64,000 nt of DNA, from contig NZ_FPBK01000003.1 in NCBI RefSeq assembly GCF_900116665.1, positions 89,306 through 153,305 of the forward strand, read 5' to 3'. Origin of the DNA: Pustulibacterium marinum. GTDB lineage: Bacteria; Bacteroidota; Bacteroidia; Flavobacteriales; Flavobacteriaceae. Below, piece after piece: positions 53,855-62,820 of the stretch. Each line of letters opens with the position of its first letter. Position 1 is the stretch's first letter. The notes under the pieces were generated by a model that saw only the letters and a list, made by a program, of their open reading frames with translations, did no database searches and was not told the DNA's origin. Position numbers and translations under genes: made by a program.

Positions 53855-54922
53855 ATGACAATAAACACAATTCGCACCGTATTACTAGGTTACGGTTTTT
53901 CTGGTAAAACTTTTTTTGCTCCATTTCTTGACGTTTCAGAAGGTTACCTTTTAAAAGGTGCTTGGGAACGCTCAAAAAAGAAAATTCAACATGATTATGA
54001 CTATACGGAAAGTTATCCTTCGCTAGAAGCTGTTTTAGCAGATGATCAAGTAGATTTAGTTGTAGTTAACACACCCATTGACACCCATTTTGAATACGCC
54101 AAGAAAGTGTTAGAAGCCGGGAAACATGCTATTGTAGAAAAAGCTTTTACCAATACTGCTGAAGAAGCCAAAGAATTGCATTTGCTTGCAAAAAGCAAAG
54201 GTGTTCATCTATTTGTTTTCCAAAACAGAAGATACGATTCCGATTTTAAAACAGCCCAAAAAGTGCTGGAAATGGATAAACTTGGAGAATTGGTAGAAGC
54301 TACCATTTCGTATGACTTTTTTGTTCCAAACGTTCGTGGCGATGTGCATACCGAACATCCTAAAAGCGGTGGAGAATACAACAATCGTGGTTCACATATC
54401 ACAGATCAGGCAGTGAATTTATTTGGAATTCCAGATGCTGTTTTGGCAGATTTTGCAGCGCTACGTAAAGATTCTCCTGTTGAAGATTACTTTTTAGCTA
54501 CGCTGATATATCCTGATAAAAGAGTCAAATTAAGAGCCAAAGATATTTCTCTGGAACACGAATACGGCTACGTTTTTCATGGCCGTAACGGATCTTATTT
54601 GCAAGACCGAACAGATATCCAAGAAGACAGACTTATTGCAGGTGCAATTCCAAGTAGAGAAGATTGGGTGAACCATAAAGATCACAAAGACGGAAAATTA
54701 AGTTTTTTAGAAGATGGTGATAAAATCACAGAATTTATCAAAAGTGAAGAAGGAAATTACTTTGAATATTTTGATGCTGTTTATCAAACCATCATTAATA
54801 ATGCACCTTCACCAGTATCTGGCTGGGACGGTTACAGAACCATGACGGTTATGGACGCCGTGAGAAAAAGTGCCGAAGAAGGAAAAATTATCAACATAAA
54901 ATATGAAGATATTGAAAAGTAA
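53855..54922 (+). CDS. Gfo/Idh/MocA family oxidoreductase
   Basis: 355 residues. The NAD(P) loop is LLGYGFSGKTFFAP; DLVVVNTPIDTHFEYAKKVLEAGKHAIVEKAF carries the family's EKP motif but with Ala for Pro; the second domain shows the YNNRGSHITDQAVNLFG helix with a probable catalytic His. It oxidises or reduces a sugar or polyol, substrate unknown. It resembles YdgJ/YhhX-type members. The next gene begins inside its last 20 bases. Confidence 0.9.
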   Translation: MTINTIRTVLLGYGFSGKTFFAPFLDVSEGYLLKGAWERSKKKIQHDYDYTESYPSLEAVLADDQVDLVVVNTPIDTHFEYAKKVLEAGKHAIVEKAFTNTAEEAKELHLLAKSKGVHLFVFQNRRYDSDFKTAQKVLEMDKLGELVEATISYDFFVPNVRGDVHTEHPKSGGEYNNRGSHITDQAVNLFGIPDAVLADFAALRKDSPVEDYFLATLIYPDKRVKLRAKDISLEHEYGYVFHGRNGSYLQDRTDIQEDRLIAGAIPSREDWVNHKDHKDGKLSFLEDGDKITEFIKSEEGNYFEYFDAVYQTIINNAPSPVSGWDGYRTMTVMDAVRKSAEEGKIINIKYEDIEK

Positions 54923-55826
54923 CTTTTTCATAGCCCAGATACTATATTTAGTGAGTTTTGTGTCCCACGCACAAGAACTCACTAATAGTATCTACAATGA
55001 ATCGCTATTGAAGAAAATCAGAATTGCAGCGAACTCAGTTCCAGGAGAAAAAGCTGAAAGTTTACATTATATAAAGTTTGCGGAAAGTCCAAGAACGTTC
55101 AGTGCAACCATCGAAGGCGGAGATGAAACCCCATACATACAAGCACGAACGGCGTATCAGCTTGTTTTCGCAGATGGCTATATTATGATTGATGCTGGAA
55201 TGGATAAAGAAGTGCATCAATTCTTTGGTCATGGAAAACAACAGCCTTATTTCTCTAAGAAAAATGACAGCATTCAACTCGCTTTAAAAGGTGCAAAAAA
55301 AATCATTATCACACATGAACATGGTGACCATGTAGCAGGTGTTTTACGATCTGAATTTTACAGTGATATAGCTCCAAAAACTATGCTCACCAGGCAAATG
55401 ATAACTACGCTTTTGAACAAACCTCAAATGCCCGAACTACAAATGAAAGCTTCTCAACTTACCGATTTTACATTGGTAGATTTTGAAGACATTTTACCCG
55501 TAGCACCAGGAGTTGTTCTAATCAAAGCGCCGGGGCATACACCGGGGGAAATCATGATATACATTCAATTTAAAGACGGAAAAGAATACATAGTAACCGG
55601 TGATGTTAGCTGGAGTTACGCTGGAATTCAAGAGAAAAAACAAAAACCAAAAAGTCAGCGTGATCGTATTGGAGAAGATGCCACTATGATTCAGTTTGAA
55701 CTGGATTGGCTCAACCTACTTCCAAGTAAGGAAGGGATTCAACTCATTGTGAATCACGATGACATTATTCAACCACAATTGGTAAAAAAAGGAATTTTAA
55801 AAGAAGGATTAATCATCACTAAATAG
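54903..55826 (+). CDS. Metallo-beta-lactamase-fold hydrolase, secreted (second)
   Basis: 307 residues with a signal peptide (FFIAQILYLVSFVSHAQ). The zinc motif is IITHEHGDHVAGVL, and IKAPGHTPGEIMIYI and VTGDVSWSYAGI supply later ligands. It shares fold but no close identity with the gene at 52990. Two secreted MBL-fold enzymes within one cluster suggest an extracytoplasmic ester or lactone substrate, which is inference. It overlaps the preceding gene by 20 bases, so they are co-translated. Confidence 0.87.
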   Translation: MKILKSNFFIAQILYLVSFVSHAQELTNSIYNESLLKKIRIAANSVPGEKAESLHYIKFAESPRTFSATIEGGDETPYIQARTAYQLVFADGYIMIDAGMDKEVHQFFGHGKQQPYFSKKNDSIQLALKGAKKIIITHEHGDHVAGVLRSEFYSDIAPKTMLTRQMITTLLNKPQMPELQMKASQLTDFTLVDFEDILPVAPGVVLIKAPGHTPGEIMIYIQFKDGKEYIVTGDVSWSYAGIQEKKQKPKSQRDRIGEDATMIQFELDWLNLLPSKEGIQLIVNHDDIIQPQLVKKGILKEGLIITK

Positions 55827-55833
55827 TAAAATC

Positions 55834-56781
55834 ATGAAAAAAATAAAAATTGGAAATACCGATCTAGAAGTAGCTCCTATCAACTTGGGAGGAAATGTAT
55901 TTGGTTGGACTTTAGACGAAAAAAAATCATTTGAAATCTTAGATGCATTTACAGCAAAAGGCTTCAATTTTATTGATACTGCCGATATGTATTCGTATTG
56001 GGTAGACGGAGGCGAAGGCGGACAGTCTGAAACTATTCTAGGAAAATGGATGAAAGAGCGAGGCAATCGTAAAGATATTGTTTTGGCTACCAAAGTAGGT
56101 GGAGAAACAGGAACTCACCCTGTGGACACTAGCAAAAAGCATATTTTAGAAGCGGTTGACAAATCATTACAACGTCTTCAAACAGATCATATTGATTTGT
56201 ATTATACCCATTTTGATGACGAAAAAACACCTGTTGAAGAAACCTTAGAAGCTTATGATGAAATTATCAAAGCAGGTAAAGTACGCTATATTGCTGCCTC
56301 TAATATTTCTCCAGAACGTTTAGAAGCTTCCTTTGCTGCTTCAGAAAAAAATGGTCTACCAAAATACGAAGCATTGCAACCGCATTATAATTTAATGGAA
56401 CGTGAAGGTTACGAAAGTAATTATGCGGCCTTAGCAAAGAAATACAATCTAACAGTGTTCCCTTACTGGTCTTTAGCAGCCGGTTTTTTAACGGGTAAGT
56501 ACCGTTCCAAAGAAGATTTAAACAAAAGTGTACGTGGAGGAAGCGTAGAAAAATACTTAACAGACAAAGGTTTGGGTGTTATTGCTGCTTTGGATAAGGT
56601 AGCCGAAAAACATAATACTTCTCAAGCAACTGTTTCTTTAGCTTGGCTTTTAGCACAACCACAAATTGGAGCACCAATTGCAAGTGCTACCAGCGAAAGT
56701 CAATTACAAACATTATTCAATGCACCAGAATTACAGTTGGACGCTGAAGATTTAGCCTTATTAAACAATGCTAGTAAATAA
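55834..56781 (+). CDS. Aldo/keto reductase (first)
   Basis: 315 residues, a TIM-barrel NADPH oxidoreductase. NLGGNVFGW, FIDTADMYSYW (catalytic Asp and Tyr), VLATKVGGETG (Lys), IDLYYTHFDDE (His) and VSLAWLLAQPQIGAPIASA give the full set. Related to YajO/YghZ-type reductases; substrate unknown. It is the last gene of the first sub-unit, before a terminator. Confidence 0.92.
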   Translation: MKKIKIGNTDLEVAPINLGGNVFGWTLDEKKSFEILDAFTAKGFNFIDTADMYSYWVDGGEGGQSETILGKWMKERGNRKDIVLATKVGGETGTHPVDTSKKHILEAVDKSLQRLQTDHIDLYYTHFDDEKTPVEETLEAYDEIIKAGKVRYIAASNISPERLEASFAASEKNGLPKYEALQPHYNLMEREGYESNYAALAKKYNLTVFPYWSLAAGFLTGKYRSKEDLNKSVRGGSVEKYLTDKGLGVIAALDKVAEKHNTSQATVSLAWLLAQPQIGAPIASATSESQLQTLFNAPELQLDAEDLALLNNASK

Positions 56782-56790
56782 TTAATTTCA

Positions 56791-56830
56791 AAAACTCCGA
56801 TGCCTTAATCCGTATCGGAGTTTTATTTTT
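56791..56830 (+). terminator. Terminator after the first aldo/keto reductase gene
   Basis: Stem AAAACTCCGAT / ATCGGAGTTTT with a 12-base loop and T tract, dividing the cluster into two transcription units. Confidence 0.85.
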
Positions 56831-56848
56831 AACTAAATCATATACTTT

Positions 56849-58240
56849 TTGAATAGAAAATCGCTCATCATAGCACTTATTGTTGGTGGTACTTTCTTTA
56901 TGGAAAATTTAGACAGTACCGCAATTACAACCGCAATACCTAAAATGGCACAGGATTTTAGTGTAGATCCGGTAACCATGAGCATGGGTATTACTTCTTA
57001 CGTGATTATGTTGGCGGTTTTCATTCCTATTAGCGGATGGTTTGCAGAACGGTTTGGAACCCGAAATATTTTCAGTATCGCTATTGCAGGTTTTACCATA
57101 AGCTCAGCGCTTTGTGGATTATCCTATTCCTTACCATTATTCATTGGAGCCAGAATTCTTCAGGGAATTTTTGGAGCCTTAATGGTTCCGGTTGGTCGAT
57201 TAGCAGTATTAAGCAATACCGAAAAGAAAGATTTGGTAACAACCATCGCTTATTTAAGTTGGCCCGGATTGGCAGGTCCTATTTGTGGCCCTTTTCTAGG
57301 TGGATTTTTTACTACATATTTCACTTGGCATTGGATATTTTTTGTGAATGTTCCGCTAGGTATTATTGCCATTTTCCTTACTTATAAATACATTCCTAAA
57401 AGCAATCATCATTACAAACGCAAATTTGATTGGGTTGGCTTTTTACTTAGTGGAATAGGTCTACTAGCTTTAATGATTGGTGTAGAAATTACCAGCGAAA
57501 CCAATGTAAATATTCCTGTGGCTTTATCGCTTATTGCTGTTGCGCTACTACTCATCGGCATTTCTGTTTGGCATTCATTCAGAATTCAACATCCTATTAT
57601 TGATTATGCCGTAATGAAGGTAAGAACTTATAAAGTAATTGTTACCTCTGGTACCGTAACCAAAATAGTTATCAATACCGCACCCTATGTATTGCCATTG
57701 TTTTTTCAGATTGGATTTGGATTATCGGCCTTTAATGCTGGTTTGTTATACATGGCTAGTATGGTAGGAAATTTGGCTATGAAACCTGCCACCATATGGA
57801 TTACTCGTAAATTCAACTTTAAAGCAGTACTCATTGTAAACGGATTATTACTAGCCTTGGCAGTATTTTTACAATCGTTCTTACAACCAGATACTCCCTA
57901 TTGGTTAATGGCAACTTTGTTGTTTTTTTCCGGTCTAACGCGTTCAATGCAATTTAGTAGTATGAATGCACTTGCCTATGCTGACATTGATGCGGAAGAA
58001 ATGAGCAATGCTAATACACTAAACAGTACTTTACGACAAGTAGCTTTGGCAGCTGGAATTTCAATTGGTGCTTTACTTTTGCATCTTTCAGCTAATTACC
58101 ACGGAAATGGCTCTAATTATCAAGTGGAAGACTTTCAGTTAACGCTACAAATTATTGCCATTATTGGTGTGCTCGCTATCTACGACTTCTTCACCATCAA
58201 AAAAACAGATGCACTAAATGTGCGCAACAAAAAAGCATAA
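56849..58240 (+). CDS. MFS transporter, DHA2-type drug/metabolite exporter
   Basis: 463 residues with about 14 hydrophobic helices. MENLDSTAITTAIPKMAQDF is the motif D1-like opening of DHA2 exporters, and WFAERFGTRNIF gives motif A. A proton-driven exporter of drugs or metabolites at the inner membrane. The start is TTG at 56849, as no ATG lies ahead of the first helix. It begins the second sub-unit, after a terminator. Confidence 0.9.
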   Translation: MNRKSLIIALIVGGTFFMENLDSTAITTAIPKMAQDFSVDPVTMSMGITSYVIMLAVFIPISGWFAERFGTRNIFSIAIAGFTISSALCGLSYSLPLFIGARILQGIFGALMVPVGRLAVLSNTEKKDLVTTIAYLSWPGLAGPICGPFLGGFFTTYFTWHWIFFVNVPLGIIAIFLTYKYIPKSNHHYKRKFDWVGFLLSGIGLLALMIGVEITSETNVNIPVALSLIAVALLLIGISVWHSFRIQHPIIDYAVMKVRTYKVIVTSGTVTKIVINTAPYVLPLFFQIGFGLSAFNAGLLYMASMVGNLAMKPATIWITRKFNFKAVLIVNGLLLALAVFLQSFLQPDTPYWLMATLLFFSGLTRSMQFSSMNALAYADIDAEEMSNANTLNSTLRQVALAAGISIGALLLHLSANYHGNGSNYQVEDFQLTLQIIAIIGVLAIYDFFTIKKTDALNVRNKKA

Positions 58241-58241
58241 C

Positions 58242-58310
58242 ATGAAAAACACCAAACATACCGCATTAATTGTTGGAGCAAACGGAATACAAAAGCAATT
58301 TAAAAAATGA
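58242..58310 (+). pseudogene. Remnant of a GxNGIxG-type SDR/epimerase gene
   Basis: A 22-codon frame reading MKNTKHTALIVGANGI then QKQFKK and TGA. The first 16 residues are the nucleotide-binding start of an extended SDR (TALIVGANGI is the usual opening), and it then breaks off. The frame is in phase and starts one base after the MFS stop. Its stop overlaps the start of the next gene (ATGA at 58307-58310). This looks like a scar of a larger gene deleted in place, leaving translational coupling intact. Confidence 0.6.
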
Positions 58311-59125
58311 AATTAGCAACTATTAGCTGGACGTTTGGTCTGGATGATTTAGACGAATTATTTAGTAAAGTAAAAGAAATTGGTTACACAGGATTACAGT
58401 TTTGTGGTGACTTTAAAAAATACAATGCCAAGGATGTAGTAGCAAAATCAAAAGCATATGGCATAGAATTAACCAGTTATGATCCGCTTAGTTGTAAACC
58501 TGATACCGATGAAGATGCTACTCTAAAAAACTCAGTAGCTTTCTATAAAAAAGTAATTGACTATGCTATTGAGTTGGACGTTCCTATGAGCACATTACAA
58601 GGTTTATCTTTCTGGACAAAAAATCAAGCTAGCTACGAGGCTGCCATGCAACAAATTGGCGAAGCTGTAAAACAGTTAAGTGAATATGCCAAAGGAAAGG
58701 ATATTCTACTTTCTTACGAAGCTTGTTGCCATTACGAAGTACCACAAGGACAAACCGCTGCAGAACTTCTAGAAATTTATGAGGCTGCAGGAAGTCCTAG
58801 CAACGTAAAACTTGTCTTAGACAGTTTTCATATGAACATTACAGAGAAAGATTTGATATCGCCTATTCACAAAATTGGTGGTGATCTATTGTATAGTTAC
58901 CACGTTTCAGATTCAGGAAGAGGCGGAATTGGTACTGGACATATTGATTATTTAGCTCAATTCAATGCACTAAAAGAAGTTGGTTTTGACGATTTATTGT
59001 GTTTTGAAATCGTAATTGCTGAATGTCGACCTTATAAATTACCCATGACAGATGCTCAAATGGAAGAATTTGTAAAACAATCCAAGTACAGCTTAAACAT
59101 TTGGAAAACCATGATGAACGCATAA
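58307..59125 (+). CDS. Sugar phosphate isomerase/epimerase family protein
   Basis: 272 residues with the xylose-isomerase-like TIM barrel pattern: LATISWTFGLDDLDELFSKV at the start, LSYEACCHYEVPQG with a metal Glu, VKLVLDSFHMNI with Asp and His, and HVSDSGRGGIGTGHIDY. The metal ligands Glu, Asp, His and Glu (LLCFEIVI) are all present. Substrate unknown. Its start is coupled to the remnant frame at 58242. Confidence 0.9.
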   Translation: MKLATISWTFGLDDLDELFSKVKEIGYTGLQFCGDFKKYNAKDVVAKSKAYGIELTSYDPLSCKPDTDEDATLKNSVAFYKKVIDYAIELDVPMSTLQGLSFWTKNQASYEAAMQQIGEAVKQLSEYAKGKDILLSYEACCHYEVPQGQTAAELLEIYEAAGSPSNVKLVLDSFHMNITEKDLISPIHKIGGDLLYSYHVSDSGRGGIGTGHIDYLAQFNALKEVGFDDLLCFEIVIAECRPYKLPMTDAQMEEFVKQSKYSLNIWKTMMNA

Positions 59126-59141
59126 CAAACTAAGAACAAAT

Positions 59142-60260
59142 ATGAACTCAAGAAGAAAATTTTTAACCAAATCGGCTTTGGCTTCTGCAGCCATTGCCGC
59201 CACTCCTTTAAGTGGATTTGCAAACGAGAAAGTTAGTTTTGAAACCAATACTCAACCACAAGGCTTGCCAAGAGCTGATGTAAAATTCCCATCAAAATAT
59301 GGACTAGGAGGCGTTGCGCTAGGCAATGGTTTTCACGAAAATAGCAATGCTCGCATTACCGAAACTTTACAAGCCGCTTGGGATAGTAGTGTACGCTATT
59401 TTGATACATCTCCCTGGTACGGATTGGGATTAAGTGAACGTAGATTAGGACATTTTTTGTTTGAACAACCAAGAGACGAGTTTGTACTTTCTACTAAAGT
59501 GGGTCGTCTTATGGAACCCAATGATTCATTTACTCCAAATCCTGAATTGTTATGGAAAGGTCGTTTGAATTTCAAACATAAGTATGATTACACGGCATCG
59601 GGAGTTCGTAAATCGGTTGAAGACAGTTTACAGCGTATGGGACTTTCGTCTATTGATATTGTTTATGTACACGATTTATCTCCAGACAATGGCGACCTAG
59701 GTAAAAACTGGACAGAACAATTAGATATTGCCAAAAAAGGTGCTTTTCCTGAACTCACTAAAATGCGCGAAGAAGGCATTATCAAAGCTTGGGGAATGGG
59801 CGTAAATACTCCAGAGCCAATTTTAAAATGTTTAGAAGTTGCCGATCCCGATTTGATGTTAGTTGCTATTCAATATTCATTGGTTGAACATGAAAATGCA
59901 ATGAACAAAGTGTTTCCGGCAATGGACAAAAACAATGTAAAAGCAGTTATCGGCGGACCATTAAATGCTGGATTTTTAGCAAACAGAGATCGTTTTAATT
60001 ATGGAAATGATAAGCCTAAAAATCTTTTCAAAAAGCGCGAGCACATAAATGCTATTCTTAAAAACTACGACATAGATTTAGCTACAGTTGCCTTGAATTT
60101 CTGTGCGGCGCACCCAACAGTTGCTTCGGTAATTCCGGGAGCTAGCAAGGCTTCTCAGGTAACAGCGAATGTAAAATCATTCAATACAAAAGTTCCTGCA
60201 GATCTTTGGGATGAATTGAAAGAGGAGAAATTAATTGCTCCAAATGCGCCTGTACAATAA
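59142..60260 (+). CDS. Aldo/keto reductase with Tat signal (second)
   Basis: 372 residues. NSRRKFLTKSALASAAIAATP is a twin-arginine signal, so the folded enzyme with cofactor is exported. The barrel shows YFDTSPWYGLGLSERRLG, VLSTKVGRLM, IDIVYVHDLSPD and VIPGASKASQV. It resembles D-threo-aldose (L-fucose) 1-dehydrogenases rather than the first AKR. The likely reaction, oxidising an aldose to lactone, would fit neighbouring lactone-type hydrolases, though this is inference. Confidence 0.9.
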   Translation: MNSRRKFLTKSALASAAIAATPLSGFANEKVSFETNTQPQGLPRADVKFPSKYGLGGVALGNGFHENSNARITETLQAAWDSSVRYFDTSPWYGLGLSERRLGHFLFEQPRDEFVLSTKVGRLMEPNDSFTPNPELLWKGRLNFKHKYDYTASGVRKSVEDSLQRMGLSSIDIVYVHDLSPDNGDLGKNWTEQLDIAKKGAFPELTKMREEGIIKAWGMGVNTPEPILKCLEVADPDLMLVAIQYSLVEHENAMNKVFPAMDKNNVKAVIGGPLNAGFLANRDRFNYGNDKPKNLFKKREHINAILKNYDIDLATVALNFCAAHPTVASVIPGASKASQVTANVKSFNTKVPADLWDELKEEKLIAPNAPVQ

Positions 60261-60285
60261 TGGCTTTAACATCAGCTTAACGTTT

Positions 60286-60312
60286 CAACAATTGTAGGTA
60301 CAACAATTGTTG
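60286..60312 (+). promoter_or_regulatory. Repeated CAACAATTGT, possible operator of the Rnf operon
   Basis: CAACAATTGT occurs at 60286-60295 and again at 60301-60310, 15 bases apart; the second copy is extended to the perfect 12-bp palindrome CAACAATTGTTG (60301-60312). It lies 28-54 bases ahead of the first gene of the electron-transport operon. No -7 box of full consensus is seen. Confidence 0.5.
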
Positions 60313-60339
60313 TTACTTTTATTGCTTTAATTAGACAAA

Positions 60340-60657
60340 ATGAAACCCAAACACCTTTTCCTATATCTTTTAGGTATTGCACTATTGCTTTTTGGCAACC
60401 GTGATCTGTGGGATGAACTGCAAGAATCATGGGAAAAAGAAAAAAAGCAAAAAGCACTAGCTGAAGCAAATAAAGATGTAGAGAAGCGATTTGAAACCCA
60501 GCGTTTGCAATACGATTCTATTTCCAAAACATGGAAAAATCCAACCTATTATTTTCAAATAGTGAATTTGGGCAACCTGAACTTCAAAGCACTTAAAAAG
60601 AAAGGGCATACTACTGTTGAAATTGATGATGACGAAAATGCCTCAGACAGCTTATAA
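60340..60657 (+). CDS. Small membrane-anchored protein, first gene of the Rnf operon
   Basis: 105 residues: one N-terminal transmembrane helix (FLYLLGIALLLFGN), a charged coiled-coil-like helix (WEKEKKQKALAEANKDVEKRF) and a short beta tail ending in acidic residues. Function unknown. Its last 20 bases overlap the ApbE start, so it is co-translated with the Rnf genes and might be an accessory subunit. Confidence 0.72.
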   Translation: MKPKHLFLYLLGIALLLFGNRDLWDELQESWEKEKKQKALAEANKDVEKRFETQRLQYDSISKTWKNPTYYFQIVNLGNLNFKALKKKGHTTVEIDDDENASDSL

Positions 60658-61567
60658 ACACTACATAGCACAAACTCGATTTTTATTTCACTGCCACATC
60701 AAAGTGAAAATACCGGCTACCTATCCGGAAGCTTTGTTAAACGATTGTTTTGCCATGCTAGAAGCTATCGATCTTCAGTACAATTCGTATCAAGAAGATT
60801 CACTTTTTCATCAAATTAATACCAACGCAGGTCAATGGGTTTCCGTAGATGAAGTGACTATTTCATTACTGAAACAAACTATAAAAATTTCAGAATTAAC
60901 GCATGGTAGTTACGATATTACTGCCATGCCGTTGATTCGTTTGTGGGGATTTTATAAAGAAAATATAGCTCAAATACCAACTAAAGAAGCGATACAAAAT
61001 TGCTTAACTCAGGTAGATTTCTCTAAGATTCAAATTGACGGAAATCGAGTTAAGATTGAAGAACATCAGGAATTGATTACAGGTTCTTTTATCAAAGCTT
61101 ATGCAGTTGATCAGGTGATTGCAATGCTAAAAGCACAAGGAGTTACCGATGCTATCATCAACGCTGGTGGAAGTACTATTTATGCATTAACGGATGCTTT
61201 TCATGAAAAATGGAACATACATATTCCACATCCTAAAAAGGAAACGAATTTGGCTAAGATTCCACTTTCTAACCGTTGCTTTTCACTTTCGGCCTGTAAA
61301 CATCAGTTTATAGCAATTGAAGGCAAAAAATACAGTCATATTCTTAATACGAATACAGGTTATCCTGCTGCCAATTTACAAGTGGGATTGTTATCGGATT
61401 CGGCCTGTTTGGGCGATATGTTGTCCACTGCCCTATTCGGAATTGAAGCTAAAAACTTTCAGGAAACCATCCAACGATTACAAAAAGTATTCAATTTTGA
61501 AGCGTATTTGATAGATGAAAATCAACATCTACATCAGCATAATTTTAAAAGCTTGTTGCCATGTTAA
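60638..61567 (+). CDS. ApbE-like FAD:protein FMN transferase
   Basis: About 309 residues. Start ATG 60638 chosen over 60617, which is inside the previous gene. LTHGSYDITAMPLIRLWGF, the GSFIKAYAVDQVI helix and AIINAGGSTIYAL are ApbE hallmarks, followed by HILNTNTGYPA and DSACLGDMLSTALF. ApbE links FMN covalently to threonines in RnfG/RnfD and NqrB/C. No signal peptide or lipobox is seen, unlike many ApbE proteins, so location is uncertain. It overlaps the rnfC start by 7 bases. Confidence 0.87.
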   Translation: MPQTAYKHYIAQTRFLFHCHIKVKIPATYPEALLNDCFAMLEAIDLQYNSYQEDSLFHQINTNAGQWVSVDEVTISLLKQTIKISELTHGSYDITAMPLIRLWGFYKENIAQIPTKEAIQNCLTQVDFSKIQIDGNRVKIEEHQELITGSFIKAYAVDQVIAMLKAQGVTDAIINAGGSTIYALTDAFHEKWNIHIPHPKKETNLAKIPLSNRCFSLSACKHQFIAIEGKKYSHILNTNTGYPAANLQVGLLSDSACLGDMLSTALFGIEAKNFQETIQRLQKVFNFEAYLIDENQHLHQHNFKSLLPC

Positions 61568-62820
61568 TGCATATTCCGTCTTTAAAATCAAAAACTAAGA
61601 AAACTTCCATTACTACGTTGGAAGCTTCTCCGTTTTTGTATATGCCATTACAAGCTTATAAAACCCCTCTAAAACCACTAGTAAATGTGGGCGATTTGGT
61701 GTTGAAAAACGAAAAAATAGCCAAAAGTAACGGAGTGTTTGCTGGGAGTTTACACAGTCCGGTTTCTGGAAAAATTATAGCTATTGAAACCGAAAGTGAG
61801 TTTCCGCACATCAAAATTGAAAATGATTTTTTGGATACTTGTATTGAAATAAATTCAACTTCTGTTGAACATTTAACTGAAGAAGAAATCCTTGAAACCA
61901 TCAAAAATTTCGGAATTGAAGGTAGTGGCGGCGCAAAATTCCCAACGCATACCAAATACAATACACAACAAAAAAACATATCACACTTCATAATCAACGG
62001 TGCTGAATGCGAACCTTATTTAAGCGCTGATTATGCTGTAATGCAACAAGAAACCGAAGCGCTTTTAAAAGCAATTCAGTTAGTTCAAAAAGTGATCAAA
62101 GCAGAAAAAATTACTTTTGGAATTGAAAAGCAACATAAAGAATTACAATCACATTTGTTGAAAAATGCGAAAAAGCTCAACATTTCAATTCAAATCAAAC
62201 TTTTACCAAATACGTATCCACAAGGAGGCGAATTACAACTGATAAAAGCGGTAACTGGAAAAGAACTTCCCAAAGGAAGTATTCCGGCGGAACATGGAAT
62301 TACAGTGAGCAACGTAGGGACACTTTGGGCTATTTATGAAGCTTTTTACAATGAGCAACCCTACATTGAGCGTATCATTACTATTTCTGGAGAAAAAGCT
62401 ATCAATAGAGGAAATTTTAAAGTGGCAATTGGTACTCCAGTTTCTCATATTTTAGAAGAAATTGGTCTGCCATGGAATACTGAAAACCAAACTGTGATAC
62501 TTGGTGGGCCTATGATGGGAAAAGCCATTTATCAACCTGAAACACCTATCAACAAAGGAAGCGGAGGTGTTTTAATACTTCCCAACCCAACAAACAAACG
62601 CTATAATTGTATTCAATGTGGGTATTGTACCGATGTTTGTCCCCAACATTTAATGCCCATGGAATTTGCGCGTTACAACACTGAAAAGAACATTCAAAAA
62701 CTATACGAATTCAACCTCAACGATTGCATAGAATGTGGAGCTTGTGCATACATTTGCCCAAGTGATGTGCCACTCATGAAAAGTATTGTAGAAGGTAAAA
62801 ATCTGTTACACAACGCATGA
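61561..62820 (+). CDS. rnfC: Rnf electron-transport complex subunit C
   Basis: 419 residues. RnfC receives electrons from NADH (or passes them) in the Na+/H+-pumping Rnf complex. IEGSGGAKFPTHTKY binds nucleotide, INGAECEPYLSADY and VILGGPMMGKA follow, and two [4Fe-4S] motifs are CIQCGYCTDVCP (about 350-361) and CIECGACAYICP (about 389-400). The N-terminal barrel-sandwich domain is present. It overlaps rnfD by four bases. Confidence 0.95.
   Translation: MLMHIPSLKSKTKKTSITTLEASPFLYMPLQAYKTPLKPLVNVGDLVLKNEKIAKSNGVFAGSLHSPVSGKIIAIETESEFPHIKIENDFLDTCIEINSTSVEHLTEEEILETIKNFGIEGSGGAKFPTHTKYNTQQKNISHFIINGAECEPYLSADYAVMQQETEALLKAIQLVQKVIKAEKITFGIEKQHKELQSHLLKNAKKLNISIQIKLLPNTYPQGGELQLIKAVTGKELPKGSIPAEHGITVSNVGTLWAIYEAFYNEQPYIERIITISGEKAINRGNFKVAIGTPVSHILEEIGLPWNTENQTVILGGPMMGKAIYQPETPINKGSGGVLILPNPTNKRYNCIQCGYCTDVCPQHLMPMEFARYNTEKNIQKLYEFNLNDCIECGACAYICPSDVPLMKSIVEGKNLLHNA

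Noticed and set aside
57037-57387. 116-codon plus-strand frame inside the MFS gene
   Set aside because: Out-of-frame shadow with Tyr/Phe/Trp-rich sequence; the MFS frame explains the region.
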